Notes: a model not told the origin generated them from the letters alone. A stretch of DNA of 41,852 nt from Aliihoeflea sp. 40Bstr573 (GCF_024105655.1 NZ_JAAAMH010000024.1:1-41852); one strand, 5' to 3'. Shown: positions 32,847-41,739, numbered from the stretch's first letter. Numbers and translations are program-made.

Positions 32847-34147
32847 CCGCTCTACCCAGACAGGACCGATCGACGACGGCCGTCGTCCAGCCGACACCTT
32901 CTGCACGCAGCGCCGCCGAGGCGCGTGAACGCGCTGATTCAATCCTCGCCGCCAAGCCCCTGTCGGGAAAAGGCATTCTCATCATCGTCGAGAACCTGCC
33001 AGTGCCATTCGACCGGCGCGTCTGGCAGGAGGCGACCACGCTGCAGAAGGCAGGCGCCACGGTCAGTGTCATCTGCCCGACCGGCAAGGGGTTCGACGCC
33101 CCTTACGAAACCATCGATGGCATCCACGTCTATCGCCACAAGCTGCCTCTCGATGCCAACGGCGCGCTCGGCTATCTCGCCGAATATTCCGCAGCGCTCT
33201 TCTGGGAAACCCTGCTCGCCTTTCGCGTGCTTCGCCGGCACGGCTTCGACGCGATCCACGCCTGCAACCCGCCGGACCTGATCTTCATAGTGGCGGCGCT
33301 GTTCAAGCCGTTCGGCAAGAAGTTCATGTTCGACCATCACGACATCAATCCGGAACTCTACGAGGCCAAGTTCGGAAAGCGAGGCTTTTTCTGGCGGCTG
33401 ATGGTGCTTGCCGAGCGGCTGACATTCGGCCTTGCCGACGTGTCCATCGCGACCAACAACTCCTATCGCAACATCGCCATCGCACGCGGCAAGATGGCGC
33501 CCGAAGACGTCTATGTCGTGCGCTCGGGTCCAAATCTCGACAAGCTGCGGCGCGTACCCGCCAACCCTGCCTGGAAAAACGGCCGCGCGCATCTCGTCGG
33601 ATATGTCGGCGTCATGGGCCAGCAGGAGGGAATCGACCTGCTGCTCGAATCCATCTCGCACCTCGTCCATACGACAGGGCGCACCGACATCCAGTTCTGC
33701 CTCGTTGGCGGCGGGCCGGCACTGGAGGAACTCAAGGCGCAGTCGACCGCAATGGGACTGGACGAGTTCGTCACATTCACCGGCCGCGCCAGCGACGAGA
33801 CGTTGTTCGAGGTGCTGTCGACATCGGATCTTTGCGTCAATCCCGATCGGGTGAACCCGATGAACGACAAGTCGACCATGAACAAGATCCTCGAATACAT
33901 GGCGTTCGCAAAACCGATCGTGCAGTACGAAGTCGTCGAGGGCCGCTACTCGGCGCAGAGCGCATCGACCTACGCGCGACCCAACGACGCCGTTCACATG
34001 GCCGAGCAGATCGAGCTTCTTCTCGCCGATCCGGAACGGCGCGCCGAGATGGGCCGCGTGGGGCGCGCGCGCGTCGAGAACCAGTTCAGCTGGGACCATC
34101 AGGTGCCCGCGCTGATCGCTGCATACCGCAAGATCTTCAGGCTCTGA
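32843..34147 (+). CDS. GT4-type glycosyltransferase
   Basis: The 434-residue protein has a longer N-terminus (about 45 residues, Ala/Arg-rich) before GILIIVENLPVPFDRRVWQEATTL, a phrase typical of exopolysaccharide GT4 enzymes. It is followed by HACNPPDLIFIVAALFKPFGKKFMFDHHDINPELYE. The donor half has GYVGVMGQQEGIDLLLESISHL and STSDLCVNPDRVNPMNDKSTMNKILEYMAFAKPIVQYEV. The end KIFRL is also common in the group. ATG 32843 overlaps the previous stop and has AAGGAGG 6 bases before it. It probably adds a sugar to the same repeat unit, but its order among the three transferases is unknown. Confidence 0.92.
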   Translation: MTALPRQDRSTTAVVQPTPSARSAAEARERADSILAAKPLSGKGILIIVENLPVPFDRRVWQEATTLQKAGATVSVICPTGKGFDAPYETIDGIHVYRHKLPLDANGALGYLAEYSAALFWETLLAFRVLRRHGFDAIHACNPPDLIFIVAALFKPFGKKFMFDHHDINPELYEAKFGKRGFFWRLMVLAERLTFGLADVSIATNNSYRNIAIARGKMAPEDVYVVRSGPNLDKLRRVPANPAWKNGRAHLVGYVGVMGQQEGIDLLLESISHLVHTTGRTDIQFCLVGGGPALEELKAQSTAMGLDEFVTFTGRASDETLFEVLSTSDLCVNPDRVNPMNDKSTMNKILEYMAFAKPIVQYEVVEGRYSAQSASTYARPNDAVHMAEQIELLLADPERRAEMGRVGRARVENQFSWDHQVPALIAAYRKIFRL

Positions 34148-34154
34148 GGCATCG

Positions 34155-36092
34155 ATGTCGCTGAGCTGGTACGTCAATCGCCTGCGCAACATGAGCCCCG
34201 GTGAACTCGCCCACCGGGTCTTCGAGAAAAGCCGCAAGCTTTCCTCGAAGACCCGGCACGAAGGCTGGGCGCGGTTCGCTCAGGAAAGCGACGACATTCC
34301 GCGCATTCCCGGACTGAACGATGCGGTCCTGCAGGCCTCGCCCGCCGTTCGCGAAGCGCTCGACCGGTCCTGCGCGGCGCTGTTGGGCGGGCGGTTTTCC
34401 GCGCTGGGTGTCGCGTGGCCCGAGCGCGCCCTGGACGCGCTCTTTTCTGTCGACATCTGGCGGCTCGACCCCGTTTCCGGCCTTTCCTGGCAAGGTGCGG
34501 ATGCCTATTGCTTCGACATCGCCTATCGGCATGAAACGCGGCTCGGCGACGTCAAATATGTCTGGGAATTCAACCGCCTCCAGTTTCTCCAGCCACTTGC
34601 AGCCAAGCTGGCGCTCGACGACGATGCAGTTGCGCGCCGCGCCATCGAGGACGCTATCGAAAGCTGGTACCGCGCGCACCCGCCCTTTCGCGGGCTCGTC
34701 TGGAACTCGGGCATCGAGCTTGCCTTGCGTTCCATTTCGCTCCTCATCGTCTCGAGCGTCTGCGGCTCGCATCTGTCGCCGGATACGATCCGCCGCATCC
34801 GCGAGATCCTCGCCGCGCATGCCTTCTGGCTGACGCGCTTTCCCTCTCGCTTCTCGTCCGCCAACAATCACCTCATCGCCGAAGCCGCCGGCGAATATCT
34901 CATCGGCATCGCCATGCCCGACCTCGCCGGCGCCGACGCAATGGTGGCAACCGCACGGAGAACTCTCGAAGCTGAGATCGAAAACCAGATTCTCCCGGAC
35001 GGCGTGCCTGCCGAACAGTCGCCGACCTATGGCGCATTCTCGATCGAGTTCGCGCTTCTAGCCGGACTCGCCGCGCGGCAGATCGACGATCCCTTCGGCC
35101 CTGTCTTCGAGGCGCGCCTTCTCGCCTTCGCCAACTGGATCGCCGCCATCTCGTCGGACGGGACCGCACCGGCGATCTGCGACGACGACGAGGGCCGCGT
35201 CATCGCCGTGTGTGAACCCGAGCCGCGTTACCCCGCCTCCATCGCCAATGCCGCGATGGCGTTCGCCGGCGTCCCCTCGCCTGTCGCGGCGAGCGAGCCG
35301 CATCTGCGCGACGCCGTCTTCGGCGAAGCGGCAGCGAGAGAACCGCAAGTAACCACCGGCGTGACGACGTTCTCTGAAGGCGGCTACAGCGTCCTCGAGG
35401 CAAGGATCGCCGGACGCGACGTCAAGCTCGTCATGGACCACGGCCCGCTTGGCTACCTCACCATCGCCGCGCATGGTCATGCCGACGCGCTCTCCATCCT
35501 GCTTTCCGTCGACGGCGAACCGGTCCTCGTCGACCCGGGCACCTATCTTTACCATTCGGGTGGCGCGTGGCGCGACTGGTTCCGCTCGACCCGCGCGCAC
35601 AGCACGCTAACGCTCGCGGGCGCGGACCAGAGCGTCATGTCCGGCGCTTTCAACTGGTCGCACAAGGCCAACGCCCGCCTGATCGAGGCATCCGACACCG
35701 CCATCCTCGCCGAGCATAACGGCTATGTCAGACACTTTGGAGCCACCCATCGCCGGCAGGTCAGTCTTACGGATGACGGCTTGCGCATCGAGGATGATGT
35801 TTCGGGCAAACCGCAGCCCGTCGAACTCGTCTTCCAGTTCGCCCCTAGCCTCGACATCCGCGTCGACGGCGCTTCGGCGCATGTCGCCAAGGGCGAGACT
35901 TCGATCGCGATCCTCACCCTGCCCGACGTCAATTTCACCATTGCCACCGGCAAGGACGCATTCGACGGCGGCTGGGTTTCTCCCTCGTTCGGCATCAAGC
36001 GTCCTGCCCCGCGCCTGTCATGGCGCGGTCAATCGGGCAGTCCGCTCGTCACCGAGATCCGCATTCTCCAACGGCCAGGGAGCCGCGCATGA
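34155..36092 (+). CDS. Heparinase II/III-like (alginate lyase superfamily) protein
   Basis: The 645-residue protein has the two-part plan of polysaccharide lyases of this group. An alpha/alpha toroid follows an N-terminal segment (WYVNRLRNMSPGELAHRVFEKSRKL), with YVWEFNRLQFLQPLA and NNHLIAEAAGEYLIG. From about residue 395 a beta-sandwich has the metal/active-site region AAHGHADALSILLSVDGEPVLVDPGTYLY, the hallmark of heparinase II/III-type proteins. There is no signal peptide, which is odd for an extracellular lyase and suggests action on cytoplasmic intermediates or another export route. It starts 7 bases after the third + strand glycosyltransferase and its stop overlaps the next ATG. Such genes are frequent in exopolysaccharide loci, and the substrate is unknown. 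Confidence 0.88.
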   Translation: MSLSWYVNRLRNMSPGELAHRVFEKSRKLSSKTRHEGWARFAQESDDIPRIPGLNDAVLQASPAVREALDRSCAALLGGRFSALGVAWPERALDALFSVDIWRLDPVSGLSWQGADAYCFDIAYRHETRLGDVKYVWEFNRLQFLQPLAAKLALDDDAVARRAIEDAIESWYRAHPPFRGLVWNSGIELALRSISLLIVSSVCGSHLSPDTIRRIREILAAHAFWLTRFPSRFSSANNHLIAEAAGEYLIGIAMPDLAGADAMVATARRTLEAEIENQILPDGVPAEQSPTYGAFSIEFALLAGLAARQIDDPFGPVFEARLLAFANWIAAISSDGTAPAICDDDEGRVIAVCEPEPRYPASIANAAMAFAGVPSPVAASEPHLRDAVFGEAAAREPQVTTGVTTFSEGGYSVLEARIAGRDVKLVMDHGPLGYLTIAAHGHADALSILLSVDGEPVLVDPGTYLYHSGGAWRDWFRSTRAHSTLTLAGADQSVMSGAFNWSHKANARLIEASDTAILAEHNGYVRHFGATHRRQVSLTDDGLRIEDDVSGKPQPVELVFQFAPSLDIRVDGASAHVAKGETSIAILTLPDVNFTIATGKDAFDGGWVSPSFGIKRPAPRLSWRGQSGSPLVTEIRILQRPGSRA

Positions 36093-37075
36093 CCGATATT
36101 GCACCCCGAGCAGCGGCCTTCGCCCCTGCAGATATTCGTGCGCTGACGGTGGCGCCGATCGACACACCATCGGAGTGGAACTCTCTTATGACGAGCGTCC
36201 CTCTTCCCCACGTCACTCAGGCCTATGCCTATGGCGCGGGCAAGGCTGCGGCAGGCTGGCATGTGCGCCGCGTGGCCTTCAAGGACGGAAACCGCACCGT
36301 CGCTATCTGCCAGTTGCTGGAGAAGCGCTTGGCGGGGCTACGCGTTGCAACGCGCGTCAATCGAGGCCCGCTCTTTCTCCAGGAGCATCCGGGCGACGCC
36401 GACGTGGCGTCGACTTTTAACGCCCTACGCCGGGGATGGGGCCGTCTGGGACGTGGTGTCCTGCTCATCGCGCCGGCGTTGCCTGCCGGATCAGAGAGCG
36501 AAACGGTCTTGCGCAAATCAGGCTTCAGGCTGCGAAATGCAGTAACGTGGACGTCGGCCCGCGTGGACCTGACCCGCGACGAAGACGCGATCATCGCCAG
36601 CTTTGCCCCGAACTTCCGCAACAAGATCCGCAAAGGCGAACGCGCCGGTATCGACGTCGAGATTTCAACATCCGTCGACGCCGTTGAATGGCTGATGGAT
36701 CGACACAGGACCCACATGCGCGAACTCGGCCTCGATTACGCTGGCGACGCCTTTTATCGAGGTCTTGCCAATGACAGCGAACATGGACTGACCGTCCTGC
36801 GGATCATGCAGCAAGGCCAGCCCGTGGCAGGCATCGCACTGGTGCGCGCGGGCAAAATGATGGAGTACAATGTCGGCTGGTATGGTGCCGACGCGCGCCG
36901 CCTCAACGCGGGCAATGTCTTGCTCTGGGCCGCCATCCGTGAGGCGAAGCGCCACGGATGCACGACCCTTGACGTCGGCGGCCTGTCGGCGTCGGACGGA
37001 GGGTTCTCGCAATTCAAGCGCGGAATGAATGGGCCGGAATATACGCTGGCGGGCGAATGGCTTTCTTTCCTGTAA
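36089..37075 (+). CDS. FemAB-like GNAT-fold acyltransferase of the polysaccharide locus
   Basis: The 328-residue protein is a FemAB-type (double GNAT) transferase. It has FAPNFRNKIRKGERAGIDVEI, VDAVEWLMDRHRTHMRELGLD, GQPVAGIALVRAGKMMEYNVGWYGADARRLNAGNVLLWAAIREAKRHGCTTLDVGG and a closing segment GGFSQFKRGMNG, all typical of the family (BioF2-like acetyltransferase domain). FemAB proteins transfer amino acids from aminoacyl-tRNA to peptidoglycan. Homologues in exopolysaccharide loci may modify the polymer in a like way, but the acceptor is unproven here. ATG 36089 overlaps the stop of the heparinase-like gene (ATGA). The frame opens earlier inside that gene but with no sign of coding. Confidence 0.85.
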   Translation: MTDIAPRAAAFAPADIRALTVAPIDTPSEWNSLMTSVPLPHVTQAYAYGAGKAAAGWHVRRVAFKDGNRTVAICQLLEKRLAGLRVATRVNRGPLFLQEHPGDADVASTFNALRRGWGRLGRGVLLIAPALPAGSESETVLRKSGFRLRNAVTWTSARVDLTRDEDAIIASFAPNFRNKIRKGERAGIDVEISTSVDAVEWLMDRHRTHMRELGLDYAGDAFYRGLANDSEHGLTVLRIMQQGQPVAGIALVRAGKMMEYNVGWYGADARRLNAGNVLLWAAIREAKRHGCTTLDVGGLSASDGGFSQFKRGMNGPEYTLAGEWLSFL

Positions 37076-37076
37076 C

Positions 37077-37092
37077 TTAGCCGAATCTTAAG
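37077..37092 (+). promoter_or_regulatory. TTAAG element (CtrA-like) upstream of the second CapK-like gene
   Basis: TTAG-N7-TTAAG is the closest of the three elements to the TTAA-N7-TTAA box (one mismatch in the first half). It lies just after the stop of the FemAB-like gene and 45 bases before the TTG start of the CapK-like gene. Confidence 0.35.
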
Positions 37093-37137
37093 CGCGCGAT
37101 GACAGATTGGTGATCGCATTCTTCAGGGGGATTGGCC

Positions 37138-38550
37138 TTGCGCCTGCTGGACATCGCGCGCAGCGCCTACGTCAAGAGCCCGCCGGGCCTGCGCCGGTCG
37201 GTCGCGCCGTTGATTTCCATGATGCCGCTCTCGATGCGCTATGGTGCGGTCTACGAACGCTGGCGCCGCGATATCGCGCGCGCGCGGGTCGATTCCGAAT
37301 TTTCGACCGCCGCGACCACGGCCGGCTTGCGTGCGCTGGCGAGCGTCGCTGCCCAAGCCAGCCCGCTTCACCGCGCGCGTTTTGCGGCCGCCTTCGGCGC
37401 GAATTTCGATGTGCGCCAGATAGAGGTCGAAGACCTCGCCCGCCTGCCCATCTTGACCAAGCGCGACCTGCGCGTAGCGGGCGAAGCGGCGCTCACCCGC
37501 CCCGCGAAAAACCTCGTGCGCAACTGCACCAGCGGCTCCAATGGCGAGGAGCCATTCGCGTTTTTCGTCGATCGCGACCGTTCGGTGCGCGAATTCGCAT
37601 TCGTCAACGATGCCTGGGCACGCGCCGGCTATACGCGCGATCAGGCGCGCTGCGTCCTCAAGGGCTTTCGTATGAAAGGCGCAGAGGATCGCCTGTTTGA
37701 ATGGGAACCGGCGCTCAATGAATTGCGGCTCAGCGTCTTCCCGATGACCGAGGCCGACGTCGCGCTCTATGTCGACATGATCGACGCGCGCCAGATCCGC
37801 TTCCTGCACGGCTATCCGTCGGCCATCGAACTTTTCTGCCGCCAGATGCTGGCGCTGGGGCGCAGCTTCAAGACACCGATCAAGGGCGTTCTGCCAATCT
37901 CCGAACCGCTCTACGACCACCAGCGCGCCACGATCCGCAAGGCGCTCGGCGACGTCGCCTTCGCCCCCTTCTACGGCCTCAGCGAAAAGGCGCTTTTCGC
38001 CCGCGAGGTCGCCGACGACATCTACGAATTCGAACCGCTCTACGGCCTTGCCGAAATGGTCGACGACGAGGGGGCGCCGGTCACCGAACCCGGCGAGGAA
38101 GGCCGCCTCGTCGGCACCGGCTTCATCACGCACGGGACGCCGTTCATCCGCTACGAAACCGAAGACCGCGCGCGCCTCGTCGAGGCGGGCACGCGCGCCA
38201 ATGGCTGGCGCATGAAGGTCGCGGCCATCTCGCCGCGCCGCAAGCCGGGCTTCTTCATCGGCAAGACTGGCAACCGTATCGTCGCGACAAACTTTCCACC
38301 GCAGGACGTGGCGTTCTTCCGTGGCATCAGCGAATTCCAGTTCGCCCAGTCAGAGCCCGGTAAGGCGGTCATCCGCTACGTGGCTGCAAAGGATGGCGTC
38401 CCAGCCGACGCGGAACGCATCCGCTCGGCGCTCGAGGCGAAGGCGGACGGCCATTTGACCTTCACGCTGGAACGCGTCGAATGCCTCGCCTGCGGCAGCC
38501 AGGGAAAGCGCGCCTTCATCGATCAAAGCCTCGATCTGGCGGCGTACTGA
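37138..38550 (+). CDS. CapK/PaaK-like adenylate-forming enzyme, copy 2
   Basis: The 470-residue paralogue of the protein at 27611-28996 shares the same N-terminus (MRLLDIARSAYV), TSGSNGE (residues 121-127), RLSVFPMT, the HGYPSAIE region, FYGLSEKALFA, RYETEDRA and the closing KRAFIDQSL. I chose TTG 37138 because it aligns with the first residue of copy 1 and has AGGGGG about 6 bases upstream. A TTG at 37132 is too close to that site. It should activate a carboxylic acid for polymer modification. It converges with the AlgD gene across 19 bases. Having two diverged copies in one locus suggests two different substrates or steps. Confidence 0.85.
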   Translation: MRLLDIARSAYVKSPPGLRRSVAPLISMMPLSMRYGAVYERWRRDIARARVDSEFSTAATTAGLRALASVAAQASPLHRARFAAAFGANFDVRQIEVEDLARLPILTKRDLRVAGEAALTRPAKNLVRNCTSGSNGEEPFAFFVDRDRSVREFAFVNDAWARAGYTRDQARCVLKGFRMKGAEDRLFEWEPALNELRLSVFPMTEADVALYVDMIDARQIRFLHGYPSAIELFCRQMLALGRSFKTPIKGVLPISEPLYDHQRATIRKALGDVAFAPFYGLSEKALFAREVADDIYEFEPLYGLAEMVDDEGAPVTEPGEEGRLVGTGFITHGTPFIRYETEDRARLVEAGTRANGWRMKVAAISPRRKPGFFIGKTGNRIVATNFPPQDVAFFRGISEFQFAQSEPGKAVIRYVAAKDGVPADAERIRSALEAKADGHLTFTLERVECLACGSQGKRAFIDQSLDLAAY

Positions 38551-38569
38551 GAACTCCCGCTCCGTGCAC

Positions 38570-39883
38570 TTACCAGTTGATTCCGTCCACCCGTCCTGCG
38601 GCTCCGGCCACATTTGGCAATCGCGCCATGTCGAGAAGGACCTGGTCGGGACGCATCGCGGTGACGACAGGCTCGTATTCGGGTGCGCGGTTCGTGGCGA
38701 CGATGATGTCGGCATGGTCGATGATCTCGTCCAGGGACGACACCATCAGTTGGGTGACGTGCGGGATGGCGTTCATCAGATACGCCTTGTTGGCCCCGAC
38801 CAGGCGAGCCACCGACACGTTCTTGTCGAAGACGCGCACGTCGCAGCCCTTGCCGATGAGGCGCTCGATCAGTTCCAGATACGGGCTTTCGCGCAGGTCA
38901 TCGGTTCCGGCCTTGAACGAGAAGCCGAGAAAGCCGACCTTCTTCTTGCCCTCCCGCAAGACCCAGTCGAGCGCGCGCTCGACTTGCTGCTTGTTGGAGG
39001 GGATGAGCGAACGCAAGAGCGGCGCCTCGACATCGTTTTCAACCGCGAACGCGTTGATGGCGCGCACGTCCTTTGGCAGGCACGAGCCGCCGAAGGCGAA
39101 ACCGGGCAAGAGATATGCGTTGGAAATGTTGAGCTTGTCGTCGGCAAAGAAAATCTGCATCAGTTCATGGCTGTCGACGCCCGCGGCCTTGCACACATTG
39201 CCGATCTCGTTGCCGAAAGCGACCTTCAGCGCGTGCCAGGTGTTGTCCGTGTACTTCACCAGTTCTGCGACGCGCGGATCGGTGAGGATCAGCTTGCCCG
39301 GCAGTCCCCCGTAGAGCGCCTTCAGGCGGTCGCGGGTCTCGTCGTCGCTGGCGCCGATGACAGTCTTGGCCGGATTATCGAAATCGGCGACGGCAGATCC
39401 TTCGCGCATGAATTCCGGATTGGACGCAACGCCGAAGCCCTCGCCATTCTTCTTGCCCGAAGTCCTTTCGAGGGCTGGTACGGCGAGCGTTTCCAGCGTG
39501 CCGGGCAGGACCGTCGATCGCATGACGACTGAATGGAAGCCTGTTTTCTCTTTGAGCGCCGCACCGATCTGCTCGCAGACCGCCTCGACATGACCCAGGT
39601 CGAGCGATCCGTTCTGCTTGGACGGCGTGCCGACGCACAGCAGCGAAATGTCGGAATGCGCGATGGCTTCGGCGGTCGACATCGTGGCGCGCAGGCGGCC
39701 TGAGGAAACGTTGGAGGCGACAAGTTCGCCCACATCCTTCTCGATTATCGGGCTCTGGCCTGCATTGACCAGATCAACCTTCGTCTCGCTGACATCGCAG
39801 CCAATCACCTCATGACCGCGTTGCGCCAGACACGCAGCACACACAGTGCCGACGTAGCCGAGCCCGAATACCGAAATCCTCAT
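38570..39883 (-). CDS. algD: GDP-mannose 6-dehydrogenase (AlgD-like)
   Basis: The 437-residue enzyme closely follows AlgD of alginate producers. It starts MRISVFGLGYVGTVCA (NAD-binding GxGYVG at residues 7-12). VGTPSKQNGSLDLGHVE, RSTVLPGTL and NPEFMREGSAV follow. The active-site cysteine is Cys268 in FAFGGSCLPKDVRAI, the same number as in Pseudomonas AlgD. VGFLGFSFKAGTDDLRESP closes the catalytic core. It oxidises GDP-mannose to GDP-mannuronate with two NAD, so the polymer probably contains a uronic acid. A related UDP-sugar dehydrogenase is the alternative, but the match pattern favours AlgD. ATG 39883 has GGAG about 11 bases and AAGG about 2 bases upstream. An earlier ATG in the frame adds 25 residues with no family support. 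Confidence 0.88.
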   Translation of the reverse strand: MRISVFGLGYVGTVCAACLAQRGHEVIGCDVSETKVDLVNAGQSPIIEKDVGELVASNVSSGRLRATMSTAEAIAHSDISLLCVGTPSKQNGSLDLGHVEAVCEQIGAALKEKTGFHSVVMRSTVLPGTLETLAVPALERTSGKKNGEGFGVASNPEFMREGSAVADFDNPAKTVIGASDDETRDRLKALYGGLPGKLILTDPRVAELVKYTDNTWHALKVAFGNEIGNVCKAAGVDSHELMQIFFADDKLNISNAYLLPGFAFGGSCLPKDVRAINAFAVENDVEAPLLRSLIPSNKQQVERALDWVLREGKKKVGFLGFSFKAGTDDLRESPYLELIERLIGKGCDVRVFDKNVSVARLVGANKAYLMNAIPHVTQLMVSSLDEIIDHADIIVATNRAPEYEPVVTAMRPDQVLLDMARLPNVAGAAGRVDGINW

Positions 39884-40206
39884 CGCCTTGCTCCGTTCGA
39901 CCCCATGTTCCCCGGCTGCATCGATGCGCGGGGGAATTGCATGCCTGGTGACTATCATCCGGAGGTAAAGGCCGCCTTATCGCGCCGCAGCAAACTTGCC
40001 TGATCGTCTGGGCCGCGAATCTGGGCCGGGCACAGCGATGATGTCAGATTTCGAAAACCGGCGTAATGAACATTTGGGCGAACGCGCGCTGGAAGCGCGG
40101 GCCTCTCAAGGGGAAATATCAATACACCCTTCGCTGGACCAACGCCAGGCGCCTTGACTGGGGCCGCCCGAAGCGCGTTTGACGGGAGCAAGACGATGGA
40201 GGCACC
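39884..40206. other. Intergenic stretch between divergent algD and hydrolase genes
   Basis: These 323 bases lie between two genes that start outwards, so they must hold both promoters. I find no confident -35/-10 pair, no TTAA-type element like those at the other polysaccharide units, and no RNA gene. Short open frames here lack ribosome sites and recognisable protein sequence. Confidence 0.45.
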
Positions 40207-41385
40207 ATGACGATCGACCAGGTATCGCGAAACGAAGTCACGCTCGCCAATTGGCGCGAACATCCATTCAGCACGTTGAGCTTCCAGTCGGTCAGCGAAT
40301 TCGTTCCCGTCGCCCCAATGACCTCTGCCCGCGACCACGTGAGGGCTGCGGTCGGCAGCGGCGCCATCGATGGCATTGCGTTGCAGATCGACGGCCGCGC
40401 CACGACGCTTCCAGACTACCTGCGCGCCTCGTGGACCGACGCCTTCGTGGTGCTGCGAGACGGCAAGGTGATCGCCGACTGGCATGCACCCCATGCCGAC
40501 CTGAACCGGCCGCACGTCATTTTCTCGATCTCGAAATCCGTGACGGGGATGCTCGCTGGCATCGCGGTCGACGACGGGCTGCTCGACCCCCATGCGCCGA
40601 TCACCGACTACGTGCCCATGCCCGGTTCCAGCGCCTATGGAAGCGCGCGCGTGCGCGACCTTCTCGACATGACTGTGGATCTCGATTTCGACGAGGAATA
40701 CACAGACAAGGACAGCGCCTTCGATCGCTATCGCCGGGCCATGCTCTGGAATCCGGAACGGGCCGATGCGACGGCCCAGACGATGGAGCAGTTTCTTGCC
40801 ACCCTGCCCCCGCGCGGTGCCGCCGACCACGGTAAGCGCTTCTACTATGCCTCGCCTAACACCGATCTTCTCGGCCTCGTCATCGAACGCGCCGTCGGGC
40901 GGCGGTATCACGACTATCTCGCCGAGCGCCTCCTCAAGCCGATGGGAATGACCGGCGCGTCCTACGTTACCGTCGACCGCGTCGGCACGGCGCGGGCCGC
41001 AGGCGGCATCTGCATCACCGTCGAGGACCTCGCGCGCCTCGGCGATCTTGTGCGCCTTGACGGGCGCAACGCTGCTGATCAACAGATCATTCCAGCCGAA
41101 TGGATTGCTGACATGCACACCAACGGTAATCGCCAGGCCTGGGTCGATGGCAATTTCGCCGACATGTTCACGAATGGTCGCTATCGGTCCTGCTGGTATC
41201 AGGTCGGTGACGGTCGAGGGTCGTTCTGTGGCGTCGGCATCCACGGACAGTGGGTGTGGGTGGACCCTATCAGCCGAATCACCATCGCGAAGACCTCGTC
41301 GCGGCCCGATGCCAGCGAAGATTCAGGTACCGCTCGCGAGATCGCGGCGCTGGGCCAGGTCGCGCGGGCCCTGGAATCTGCCTAA
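40207..41385 (+). CDS. Beta-lactamase-fold serine hydrolase
   Basis: The 392-residue protein belongs to the class C beta-lactamase/NylB-like hydrolase family. The catalytic Ser-x-x-Lys is SISK (Ser107, Lys110), followed about 110 residues later by FYYASPNTDLLGLVIE, in which the tyrosine is the second catalytic base. A third motif lies in the GVGIHGQWVWVDP region. There is no obvious signal peptide, so it is probably cytoplasmic, which argues against antibiotic resistance and for an esterase or amidase such as 6-aminohexanoate-dimer hydrolase. GGAGG 4 bases before ATG 40207 supports the start. It has no operon partner and its link to the polysaccharide genes is only positional. Confidence 0.87.
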   Translation: MTIDQVSRNEVTLANWREHPFSTLSFQSVSEFVPVAPMTSARDHVRAAVGSGAIDGIALQIDGRATTLPDYLRASWTDAFVVLRDGKVIADWHAPHADLNRPHVIFSISKSVTGMLAGIAVDDGLLDPHAPITDYVPMPGSSAYGSARVRDLLDMTVDLDFDEEYTDKDSAFDRYRRAMLWNPERADATAQTMEQFLATLPPRGAADHGKRFYYASPNTDLLGLVIERAVGRRYHDYLAERLLKPMGMTGASYVTVDRVGTARAAGGICITVEDLARLGDLVRLDGRNAADQQIIPAEWIADMHTNGNRQAWVDGNFADMFTNGRYRSCWYQVGDGRGSFCGVGIHGQWVWVDPISRITIAKTSSRPDASEDSGTAREIAALGQVARALESA

Positions 41386-41609
41386 ATTGACGGCACATCG
41401 GTTAACACAACCTTCGCGATCAGGTCGAGTGCATACATGATGCGCATTTTTTGTTGCAGCGACGCAACGAGGTTTTGAGCCACAACATTGGACCCGTATT
41501 CAGCAATTGCGCCGACGAAATTTCACGCACAGTTTCCCCAGTGACATGGCGCAGAAGACCGGAGGGGTTGGCGAGCGCGATTTTTTCAAGACATCTTTCT
41601 GGGGGTCCA

Positions 41610-41739
41610 ATGAACCTGTTCCGTACTTCGGCAGCCGCCTTTGCAATCGCTGCCGTTTCCACCCTTCCCGCCATCGCCGCCGACGCCATCGTCTATGAAG
41701 AGCCGGTCGTTCTGCAAGAAGAAGTTGATCCAGCCCCAC
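41610..41739 (+). pseudogene. Porin-family outer membrane protein, truncated by IS insertion
   Basis: The first 43 codons encode a signal peptide and the N-terminus of the mature protein: MNLFRTSAAAFAIAAVSTLPAIAAD then AIVYEEPVVLQEEVDPAP. This is the opening of rhizobial/brucellar Omp25/Omp31-like beta-barrel proteins. The barrel itself is missing because the IS end starts at about 41740. The frame runs on through IS sequence to a stop at 41790-41792. A run GGGGG precedes the ATG by about 5 bases. The upstream 224 bases (41386-41609) hold no other gene and contain a GTTGC-N6-GCAAC inverted repeat near 41453-41468. The rest of the gene may lie beyond the IS. Confidence 0.75.
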
